Shown piece by piece: positions 49,457 through 59,529 of a stretch of DNA of 64,000 nucleotides. The notes beneath the pieces are model-generated. The model saw nothing but the letters and a program-made list of their open reading frames with translations, did no database searches and was not told the DNA's origin. Source of the DNA: Tamarix chinensis (taxonomy: Eukaryota; Streptophyta; Magnoliopsida; Caryophyllales; Tamaricaceae). The DNA is taken from contig CM060174.1 of NCBI GenBank assembly GCA_030549775.1, forward strand, positions 19,276,193 through 19,340,192, written 5' to 3'. Positions within the stretch are counted from its first letter, which is position 1. Each line of letters begins with the position of its first letter. Both the position numbers and the translations under genes were made by a program.

Positions 49457-49468
49457 GATTTGATACGA
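49457..49468 (-). promoter_or_regulatory. decayed primer-binding site of element A
   Basis: The plus strand reads GATTTGATACGA, nine of twelve bases matching the reverse complement of TGGTATCAGAGC, placed three bases from the 5' LTR as in element B. Confidence 0.65.
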
Positions 49469-49471
49469 ACT

Positions 49472-50388
49472 TATAACACTTCCAAATTATACTACTTAAA
49501 AATTTCATATTGCTGAAGTATTAATTACCAAATTACTTGGTGTTACCACCATATTTAGTATAATTATGATTCCTTCACCTTTCTTACGCCAAGTTCTAAG
49601 GCTTAAAACAAATTATAACCAAAGTAAAATAGTAGAAAGATGAAACATTACATATATAAAAGTTATGGATAATATGCTCCGTACAATAGTGGAAATCAAA
49701 AACACCAAGGGACATAAGAGTCCAAAGGAAAAATTGATTAAATCTAAAATAAGTACCTGAAGGTAAACCACCAATTTATCTTAATTTTTAGACCCAAAAA
49801 CCTATTTCAAAAATGGGATATCCTCCTAACAACTCTCTTTCTTATCACTATAATACACCTAGAGCCACTCCATACGCTTCATATAGTCATATATAAAAGT
49901 AATATTAGTATGAATTCCTTGTACCAAGTAAATTATAATACCTCACAAGAGGTAGAATACACACATTACACGTAGTCACATAAAAATCCAAAAAACATGC
50001 TCGAGCATAAATCAAGAGGAGAAAAACATGGAAGAGAGGAAGGTATGGTGTAGAGTAAAGGGAAGGAAATGTGCTAGGAAGGGGATGGGGATGTGGCCCA
50101 TTAATCTAGTATAGGTTAGGGTAATTATTTAGGTAAAGGATTGGGGTAAAATATACTATTACTGGAATAAGAATTACCTGACATAACGAATATCAATTAA
50201 GGGCTAAATTAGAGTTTAAAATTAATAACCCACTCTCTAACAAATTATAACGTGATTAAATTTTATATCTAAAATATCATATTAATACAAATACTTTTTA
50301 ATACAAAATACCTTATAATAATTATTATGACTAATACACATAATTAATGATTTATAATTAGGAATTTTTTCAAAAATGGGGCATTACA
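49472..50388 (-). repeat. 5' LTR of element A, internally deleted (917 bp)
   Basis: It begins TATAACACTTCC and ends GGGGCATTACA before ACTTG. Both ends align with the 3230-bp 3' LTR. After ATGCTCGAGCATAAA it skips about 2.3 kb and resumes at GAAGAGAGGAAGGTATGG. Confidence 0.85.
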
Positions 50389-50393
50389 ACTTG

Positions 50394-51040
50394 CTCATTC
50401 TTTTCCTTCCTTTTGTGAAAATTTCTAAGTTGGTAATTTCTCACTCCTCTTCCTTTTTCTTTTATGATGGGAAAAAATAGAAGTTGCCTCTTGTTTTCCC
50501 AGTGTTGATTGAATCCTTACCTCTTGTTTCTACTCTTGATATTTTCTTAGTTATGACCTATTTCTCTTTAAGTAAAGAAGGATTAAGGTTTTGAGAAAGG
50601 TTGGAGACATTAAATTTCTTCTCTTTGAAAATGAGCTCTTGATAAAGGGTGAGTTATGCCATTTATTCCTCTTCTTTTAATTTCATTTTATTAAGTTTTG
50701 AAAAGATTTTTTTTCTTCTTGAGTCTCTTAGGGAATTGAGCCTGTGGTAAAAACCATCAAGTCAAGAGTATTTTTGTACTAGAAGATTTACTTAGAGGTA
50801 AGACATCATTTTCTTTAATATAAATAAGGTCTTGTATTGTTTGTTATGATTTCAAGTGCTTGGTATATTTTGTGATGTGTAAGCATTATGTTGAGTTCTT
50901 GGATTCAAGAATGTTTCAATATTTAATTTCTAAAGTTTTAGAGCATGTTTAAGCATTTTGATATCATTTATAAGTTTGGTGAAATTTAAGCATGATCTGG
51001 TTGAGTATAGATTTATATCATGTTTTTATGTGAATCCATA
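50394..51040 (+). other. body of solo LTR H, first segment after element A
   Basis: This is the continuation of LTR H. Its first part is T/C-rich (CTCATTCTTTTCCTTCC...), carrying on the pyrimidine tract interrupted at 28,549. No gene is present. Confidence 0.5.
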
Positions 51041-51048
51041 CATAGAAC

Positions 51049-51334
51049 TAGGGATGTAAATGAGCTTGGCCAATTCATTATCGGCTCAGCTCGACTCGGC
51101 TCGACTCGACTCCTTAAAAGCTTGGTTTGGCTCATTCGCTTAGTTGAATGAGTCGAGCCCGAGTCACACTTTTGGGCTCATTTATTAAATAAGCCGAGCT
51201 TGAGCTTAAAAAAGTGAGGCTCAATTCATTTTTTAGCTTTGGTTCATGAGCTCAACCCACCTCGTTTGCTTAGTTAAACCAGTCGAGCCTAAGCTCAGGG
51301 GTATTGAGCTCTGCTCGGCTCATTTATAGCCCTA
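51049..51334. mobile_element. hAT MITE (286 bp) in LTR H
   Basis: Flanked by CATAGAAC (51041-51048) and CATGGAAC (51335-51342), seven of eight alike. The ends are inverted: TAGGGATGTAAATGAGC and GCTCATTTATAGCCCTA on the plus strand. GCTCGGCTC-type motifs lie near both ends. There is no ORF. Confidence 0.85.
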
Positions 51335-52270
51335 CATGGAACATGTATTTTTATGTATTCTATGATATAAAAGTATTATAAGATTAAATTTGAAAAGTTT
51401 GGTGAATTTATATTAAGTTTGGATGATGAGTCTAGACGTTTTTTCACCTAGACCAATCAACCAGTTAGTTATAACCGATCAATTAGTTGTGTGAATAGTA
51501 GCATGGGTTAGTAGACATGATTGTTTGGTTTCTTGAATAGTCAATTGGTTTGATAAACAAGTATATTAGTCTTTGTGAGCATTCAATCGATATGCCTAAC
51601 CCATTGACTGATTGTTTTTTGACTATAGTGATTTGACCTCTACTTACACACATTGAAAAGTTTGGCCAAATTCATTGACTAGTTTCTATAAATAGTCGAT
51701 TGGTGTCATATGTAATCTTTTCTACTATAGTCTGGTACGACCAAATTAGACGACTAGCCTTATAGACTGATTGGCTGATTTTACTCAAGATTACCTTGAT
51801 TCTTTGTTATTTGATCATTTTTCTTTAGGACTTTTCTCTTAAGTTTTCTATGTAACTATAAAATTTTACTCATGATTTTAACTATGCTTAACCTAAATTT
51901 AACGCGGGTCAAAAGGATACTATTGTGATGCATTGTGCAGTTAAGTTTAGTGTCACCTCTAACACACACAATTGGCAGCTTGTATGTCTTATATTGTGTT
52001 TGGTATTATCACATGAATGGAATTAATGGAAAAAAATGTGATTAAGATGTCACTTTATAATGGAATTAATATTTCATTTGAGTCTTTCCCTAAATCTCGA
52101 GTAGCTATCTAAGAGTTATTGGGTGGGGTCACCCTATGTTTTTATTTTTTCACTTAGTAGCTATTTCATTCTCTACTTGGTTATGATTGGTAGGGGTACG
52201 CACATATAATTGAGATTAGGATATGGTAGCAGATCGACATAACATTTGTTTCCAACAAAGGTGGGTAAGG

Positions 52271-52770
52271 TATCCCAATACAAGCCCCTAGCACTTTGTA
52301 TATCTATCACTTAGATAGGTGTAGTATCCCAACTTGTGTAACCCTCGCAACAAATGCACTCAAGGTGTGGTGGGTGAGTTATCCCAATACAAGCCCCCAA
52401 CACTTTGTATGTCCATCACTTAGATAGGTGTAGTATCCTAACTTGTGTAGCCCTCGCAACAAATGCACTCAAAGTGTGGTGAGTGAGGTATCCCAATACA
52501 AGCCCCCTCAATGTATTCTAACCAAGTGTAGTGGGTGTGGTATCCCAATATGCATTAGCCCTCATAAAAAATGCACTCAAGGTGTGGTGAGTGATGTATC
52601 CCAGTACAAGCCTCCTCAATGTATTCTAACCAAATGTGGTGGGTGTGGTATCCCAATATGTGTTAGCCCTTGTGGAAAGTGCAATTGATGTGTGGTAGGT
52701 TTGGTATCCTCAGAGAAAAGCTCATTCGATGTATCCTAACCCAGTATGGTAGGTGTGGTATCTCATCATG
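52271..52770 (+). repeat. 109-bp tandem repeat in LTR H
   Basis: TATCCCAATACAAGCC-type starts fall at 52271, 52380, 52489 and 52597, with a diverged fifth at 52706, giving a 108-109 bp period. Each unit holds two half-units built on GGTRTCCCAAYATG and TATTCTAACCAA, so the array is dimeric. A cysteine-rich frame at 52,443-52,688 is a by-product of the repeat. Confidence 0.85.
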
Positions 52771-54899
52771 TGTGTATGCTATCATGACTTTGGTTCATGG
52801 TGGAGAAATAGGTGTAGTCGAATGGAATATATTAATAAATAGAAAGTATATGATCACTAAGGAAGATTTATAAGAAAGTTTCCGTTATATATGTATTATT
52901 ATTCTTCCATGATTTCTATGCGATCATGTCTTCTTGTATAACAACCATGAGCCTGAGTGTTATACTATTTAATTATACTTATCACCATGTTACTATGTGA
53001 CATCAATGTGCAGCATGATCCCTTACTATATTTAGGTTGTTTATTTTACTAGTACTGATACTACGTTATGTGGTTTCTATGATGATCCAGCTTCTAGTTT
53101 AGTGAGTAGAGGACAATTCACATGGCTATGTGTAACACCCCAAAATTTACTATTAAAAATATACATTTTATTTAAAAATTAGCAGAAGCAAAAACTGTAA
53201 ATTTCGGGGACGTTACTGCCACACTTAGTACCAAACCGGTTTCTTCCTACCATTTCAGTATCAAGTGCTAAGGCTAAAAAGATCAAAATACAATTTTCTC
53301 AAAATCAGACTTTATTTAAATCAGAGTAGTACAATAAACTCTTTACAAGAATAAAATCCACTATTAGTGGTTACAATAATAGAGATCATTTTAACAAGAA
53401 AATAAAAAGGTAAAAGAGAAATCCTGAATCGTTCCCGGACAACCCTTATGCTCTTACTCGATGCCCACTTGAATAACACCTGTGATAGACCTGCAAGGGA
53501 CACTGTCCATTGAATAAGCAAGGGCCCACAAATGGAACCCTTCAGTATTATGGTACTGAGTAACCCTTTATACCAAACCAAAAGGCAAGGCCCGCATGCA
53601 ACACATCATACATAAAAAATATAAAATGATAACATACGAAGTAATACACGAGGCAACACCACATACAATAAGAAATGCATAATGCAACATCCATGTACTT
53701 AACAATTCCATCATACGCCGAGAGAGAGAGAGGCACTAAGGCTAAACTTATATTATAACAATAGATCTTGAGGATAAAAGTAACTCTTTTGGTCTTAAAC
53801 CATTAAATGAATATCATTCCATCTTATCTCTTGAATTATATCCATGTTAGTATGGGAACCCCATTATTATAGTCAATGGATCAAAATATTCATTAGGGTG
53901 GAGTGCACCTGACCACTATTATTCGCTAGTGGATAGGTCTCTAGGGTAGAAGGCTCCTAACCACTATTATTTGCTGCTAGATCGGTCTGGCCTCGACTCA
54001 CATGATTTATCACTTTACATGATCAGAGTTTACCACTCATTTAACATAATAGGTCCATTTATTTAACTCGAGGGGGAGATCAAGATCCCGAAGATGCAAA
54101 GGTACACCGTCATACTAGTGCATACAAGCTACACAATACCCTTCAAACATCAATGTAGGGACGCAAAGGTACTTTGGTTGCACTGGTGCACGAGGACACA
54201 CGGTACCCTATTGATAAGGACACCTAATCCATAAATATGCATACTCCCTAAATAGGTATGTAGAGCTAGATAGAGTAAGTTGTAGGGCTTGGCTGGGGCA
54301 CTAAGGCACACCAATAAATATCAGAATAATTGTGGGCTAAACCACGTCTTTAGGGTAGCAACACCTAAAGAGTCACCATTCCCAATCTTGAGGTCTTCCA
54401 CTTTAATTATTAGTGTCTTAATTAAGGTGACCATGAGAGACACAACAACCACATACTTATTAAATTCCCTTTGTTTATGTTATTATTAAGAAATCCTTAT
54501 TCATACAATTATCTATGTTAACCTAAGGAAATCACTAAGGCCATCATTATATTATCCAACTCTAATTCAAGATATGCTTCCATTTACTCATATGTCATAA
54601 GGGTTATCATATCATAATCATAATATGGTCTTAGAGTTCGGTAGTCTACATTAAACAATCATAGAACTCTTAACCCTAACATGCCCTTATATCACATCCG
54701 ACTCACATTACCATGCATGATTAATGATCAAGACACCCCTTTCATGAATATGAGATAAACACCATACCACACCCTTAGTTGTCTATCCAACCCTAGGTTA
54801 TGCCACGTTCTTGTGATACCCCCCCAATTTATCAAATCTCCTTAGTTTATTATTCAATTTTACTTATGTGTGATTACGGAGACTCATTTAGTCCATTTA

Positions 54900-56130
54900 C
54901 ATGTTGTACGCAAGTTACCAATTTACCCCCATCATCCTTACAAAATTACTGAGATACCCCTTGTTGTGAAATTACTAAGTTATTCCTTTTTATTTGCCAA
55001 ATTACCATATTACCCTTCATGTTTGCATAGTTATCGCATTACCCCTTGCATTTGTTAGGCTACCTAATTATCCTTCATATTTATTAAATCACCAACTTTA
55101 CCCTTCATACTTGTTAAGTTACCAAATAGCCCTTTATGCTTGTTAAAATTACCAAATTACCCTTTTAGTAGATTAAATTACCAATATACCCTTCTTACTT
55201 ATTAAAATTATCAAATTATCCTTTTCATTGGTTAAATTGCCAAACTACCCTTCCTTTATACCAAATTACCAAAATACTCTTCCTTTATGTTAAATTACCA
55301 AAATACCATTCCTTTATACCAAATTACGAAAATATCCTTCCTTTATGTCAATTTGCTAAAATACCCTTCTCCTTTATTAAATTACCATTTTACCCCTTTA
55401 CTTTATAAAATTACCAACATATCCTTTCCTTTATGCCAAATTACCAAATTACCCTTCTCATTTATCAAATCACCATTTGACCCCTTTACTTTACAAAATT
55501 ACCAACATACCCTTTCCTTTATGCCAAAATTACCAAATTACCAAATTACCCTTCTCCTTTGTTAAATCACCATTTTACCCCTTTACTTTACAAAATTACC
55601 AACATACCCTTTCCTTTATGACAAAATTACCAAAATACCATTCTCTTTTATTAAATCACCATTTTACTCGTTACTTTGCAAAATTACCAATGTACCCTTT
55701 CCTTTATGCCAAAATTACCAAATTACCCTTCTCATTTGTTAAATCACCATTTTACTCCTTCACTTTACAAAATTACCAACATACCCTTTCCTTTATGCTA
55801 AAATTACCAAAATACCCTTCTCTTTTATTAAATCACCATTTTACCCCTTTACTTTACAAAATTACCAACATACCCTTTTCTTTATGCCAAATTACCAAAA
55901 TACCATTCTCCTTTATTAAATCACAATTTTATCCCTTTACTTTACAAAATTACCAACATAGCCTTTTCTTTATGCCAAATTACCAAAATACCCTTCTTCT
56001 CACAAAAATTGCCAAGTTATCCCCCTTTACTAAAATGCCCTCCTTACTTATCCATTTACCATTTTACCCCTTCTACTCTTATAAATTACTATTTTTCCAT
56101 TATTATACAAATTTTACAAAAACACCCTCA
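54900..56130 (-). repeat. LTR minisatellite with 88-bp higher-order repeat (E copy)
   Basis: ACCAACAT-type anchors occur at 55413, 55501, 55598, 55686, 55775, 55864 and 55952. The spacing is 88-89 bp, except one of 97 that holds an 8-bp insertion (an extra ATTACCAA). Each period is three ~30-bp units (CCTTTCCTTTATGCC, CTTCTCCTTTGTTAAATC, CCCCTTTACTTTAC). The outer parts are irregular 30-bp units. Confidence 0.9.
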
Positions 56131-57090
56131 CCACATAAATATTAATATACATGGTCCATATACATCATCCAACAACGCCAACTATTATTATTTATCATTA
56201 ATACTCATTATCACCTACCATAGACACTTATTTACACCACACCTTTTGCACAAGCAAATTTACCAAGATGTCCCTATGGCTCATATTAACATTATTTATG
56301 CAACAAATGGCCACATTAGCAATATGTACTTAACATTGCCATTAACAACAAGGCGCCTTCCTTAAGGATTATTTCTACACATGACACATAAATTAACATT
56401 CTTTTCTTTTCATCAATCAACATATGCCACTAAATACATTATGCTTAACAATATATATCATGCATATAAACATATTAAAAATCCTAATATGCTAGCATAC
56501 GTATATCCACACATTTTAGTAGAGTATAACGGTTACCTTATTTCTAGCAATAATCAAACCTTATAGATACCCTGGTTAAATATTTGAGATTTGATTAGTA
56601 AAATTAATACCTAAAAATAATATCAACATTTATCATATTAGAAGTAGAAAAATCAAAAGAATAAACCTTTATCAAAAACTTAGTTAAATACATACTAATA
56701 TTAATTATGGTTATACCTTAAGATTAACCCAATGATGGCTCAAATGAATGCAGGACTCACGCTGCATGAGCAGCGTGAGTTGCATGCATGAATGAAAGGG
56801 AGAAAGGGTCAAAGAGGGAGAAGTGGAAAGAAAGGAAGGGGTGACTTAGATTGGGGTTTGGGGGTGAGATAGAGGGCTTGTGGAGGGTGTAGAGGTGGAA
56901 CGGAGAAGAAGAAAATAAGGGGAAAAGGAGGGCATGCAAGGAAGGGTTGCAGGGATCTGTTTGGTCCGAAAATGGAATGAAAGGGATCGAAGAGAGAGAG
57001 AGAGAGAGGAGAGAGAGTAGGGCTGAAAATGGCAGGTTGTAGGGGAGGTAGGTGGTAGTTGCAGGCTACCATGGCCTCGGTGGTCAAAGG

Positions 57091-57249
57091 AGAAGAAGAA
57101 GAAGAAGAAGAAGAAGAAGAAGAAGAAGAAGAAGAAGAAGAAGAAGAAGAAGAAGAAGAAGAAGAAGAAGAAGAAGAAGAAGAAGAAGAAGAAGAAGAAG
57201 AAGAAGAAGAAGAAGAAGAAGAAGAAGAAGAAGAAGAAGAAGAAGAAGA
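57091..57249 (+). repeat. GAA/TTC microsatellite, 53 uninterrupted units
   Basis: A perfect AGA trinucleotide run of 159 bp in the purine tract of LTR E (56,790-57,560). Predicted poly-Glu, poly-Arg, poly-Ser, poly-Phe and poly-Leu frames over it are artefacts of the repeat. The exact length may be affected by polymorphism or assembly. Confidence 0.95.
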
Positions 57250-58297
57250 TAAAGAAAGGAGAAGCAAGTAGGTCGAGCAAGGGAGAAAGAAAAGGAAGCA
57301 GACCAACCCGGGCACGCGAGGGAGAGTGGGAAGGAAAAGAAGGGTTGAGTTGGCTGAACCGAGGGGAAAGAAAGGAAAGAAAAAAGAGGGAGGAGATTGG
57401 GCTGGACGATAGCACAAGAGAGGGAGGAGAAAGGGAAGGAAGTGGGCCAATGGCCCAACGCAACAGAGAGGAAGGAGGGACATAAGTCGGCGGCTTGAAG
57501 GGGAAAGAAGAAAAGGAAAAATATAGGGAAAAAGAGGGAAAAAAGGGAAAGGGGAAAAATAAAATAAAATAATTTTTGGAATAATGGCATTTAATTAATT
57601 TAATAATTTAATTTATCATAATTTAATATATTGGTTTAAAAAGGATAATTTTAGTAAAATATTGGTTTGAAAATTTATTTAAATAAAATGAGTATGATAA
57701 AATAAAAAATATTTATTTTAATTTATTAAATATTCATATCCATTTTTATATACTCAAAAAACCATAAAATAATTAAATTAAATAAATTTAAAATGAAATT
57801 ATCTCAAATGAGAGTTATTTATTAAATTCTAGGTTTTAGATGTTTTGGGTATTACACTATGTTTCTCAGCTAGAGTACATGGAGGATATTATCGAGGGAC
57901 AATAATTGGCCATTACATGGGAATCAAGATTTTTATTTCCGTTTAGTTAAGAGTTAGACTAACCGATCTAGATTATTTTTTTCCCACTATGTTGGGATAT
58001 CTTTTGTTCTTTTTGGTTATTTAAACTATTGGCTTTGGTTCCTATATTTATATTTTATAATCTCTCACCTATATTTATTATTCTTATCATTGTTATCATT
58101 ACTATTAAACTAGCAAAACATGCATTCTTTTATTCGTCGTTTCGTTGTGCCTTGCACCAATTATGTATTAGGTGATAATCACACCTCTCTCATGGTTGAC
58201 GTGGCAGTAAAATTATCCCAATTTTATTTTTAATTAGCATCCACATTGTCTTTAAAATAAAATTTTGTGTTTTAAAATATGGTGATGTTATAGTATC

Positions 58298-59500
58298 CTA
58301 GTTCACATTTTACGCTAAAAACAAGTCACCTTTATTGTTAGCATTTCCATTATCATTGACATTGTTGCCATTCATTGTCATCGAGTAGAGAAAAAATGTG
58401 AGGAATGAGATGATGAAAAAAATTTAGCCATTTTGGTAGAATGAAAAAGACCATATGATTAGGACAAATAATAGAAAGAGAAGATACCATAATAGAATAA
58501 AGGGTAAAATAGGAATAACCAACTCAAAATATGTATTATTCATAATTTTGGTTATTCTATATATCAATACCCTTATCATAACATTACCACAATTAGCTCA
58601 TGGGTCTCGTAACTTAGATCCAAATCCTTAATGTTATGAGAAAACTTTATATATATAGATATAATAGTTCACATCTTAGCTGACTAAAGATGTAGAAAAG
58701 CAAAAAAAAAAAATGCCCCTGAGTTTTTTAAAAATGAGAGGCAACTAAAGTCAGGAAAATATAAGGAAAAAAAAATAAGGAAGTGGGTATAGGCAGGTGG
58801 GTAAAATAAAACAAATGAAGATGAAGAGGGGTATGGGATTCCACGAGTTAAAAAAATTTAAAGTCAATATTTTATATTATGTAATTTTAATAATTAATAA
58901 TCATTTTTAATCAATTTTAAAGTGCATTATTATTATTATTAACAAATTTGAAAATGATAATAGTAATATTTTCTCTAAAATTATAATTATGTTAATAATA
59001 TTTGAAAAAAAATATTCATTAAAAATTAATATATTTATTTTTTAAAAAAAAAAAAAATCATTCAAAACTTCCATCATTAAAAAAAATATTATAGTTTTAT
59101 GTAAAAACAAAATTTATATTAAAGTACATAATAGAAATCAAAATTAATTATGTTAAACAAAGCTTGTGTAGTATAGGTTAATATGATTGTATGATAGGTT
59201 AATATGCTAGACATATTCAAAGGATAACCATGCTTAGTTAGCTCTAGGATTATGTATAAACCATACAACCCAATTCCCTATCCTGAGCAATATCAATGGT
59301 TGTGCCAAAAGTATTTCCTTATATTTTCCTATTCATGTTAGCATCTTTCCTACTTCTATTAGCATCTATCTACTCTTGTTTGTTAGAACCTTTCTATTTA
59401 TGTTAGCTAAATCTAGCTATGATATGGTCATGTAGTTTGTTGTGTAACGAAATATTATATTTATTGATGAGGAAAGAATGTAGAAGATGTAAGAAATAAT
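58298..59500. other. AT-rich DNA between LTR H and the gypsy pseudogene
   Basis: No gene was found. A-runs and TA-rich stretches dominate 58,680-59,110. A weak candidate for the gypsy element's 5' LTR lies at about 59,170-59,640 (TGTAGTATAGG to TGGTGTCACC), but I found no second copy to confirm it. Confidence 0.35.
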
Positions 59501-59529
59501 TTTAATAACTTTTAGCCTTATCTATAATC

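Larger units (their letters stand above)
28555..50388 (-). mobile_element. element A: gag-only LTR retrotransposon, broken by B and by C(D)
   Basis: The flanks are ACTTG on both sides (28550-28554 and 50389-50393). On the plus strand the order is 3' LTR, polypurine tract, gag C-terminus, [element B], gag core, [solo LTR C with D], gag N-terminus, primer site, 5' LTR. Removing B, C and D leaves about 6.7 kb. Its interior (about 2.58 kb) encodes gag only. It is inserted in the pyrimidine-rich part of LTR H. Confidence 0.88.
53131..57856 (-). mobile_element. solo LTR E (4726 bp), B family, inside H
   Basis: Identical CTATG flanks at 53126-53130 and 57857-57861. It starts TGTAACACCCC and ends GGGTATTACA on the plus strand. 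It carries the family terminal block, CCACTATTAT units (53,860-54,000), minisatellite, purine tract and a large GAA run. It has no interior or second LTR. Confidence 0.9.
27880..58292 (+). mobile_element. solo LTR H, outermost shell of the nest (3549 bp net)
   Basis: It starts TATAATACCCC, a G-to-A variant of the family's TGTAATACCCC, and ends GATGTTATA, a variant of TGTTACA. Flanks are ATATC (27875-27879) and GTATC (58293-58297), four of five alike. The pre-terminal block (58,205-58,292: TAATTAGCATCCACATTG) resembles the ends of LTRs A and C. Its body is cut by element A, the hAT MITE and solo LTR E. Removing them leaves 3549 bp, close to LTRs A (3230) and C (3267). There is no primer site after the end and no polypurine tract before the start, so it is a solo LTR. 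Confidence 0.7.

Noticed and set aside
52443..52688. Cysteine-rich repeated peptide (CILTKCGGCGIPIC)
   Set aside because: By-product of the 109-bp tandem array; it lacks a signal peptide and ends where the array decays.
55287..56365. Repetitive frames rich in KLPxYPF-type motifs (also 22492-22761, 21862-22092, 43996-44193, 54870-55058, 63421-63657)
   Set aside because: Periodic peptides generated by the LTR minisatellite; the 30-bp unit is a multiple of three and stays open by chance.
56809..57590. Long minus-strand frames with poly-Ser, poly-Phe or poly-Leu, and plus-strand poly-Glu/poly-Arg frames
   Set aside because: All arise from the GAA repeat and surrounding purine tract of LTR E; three frames are open at once.
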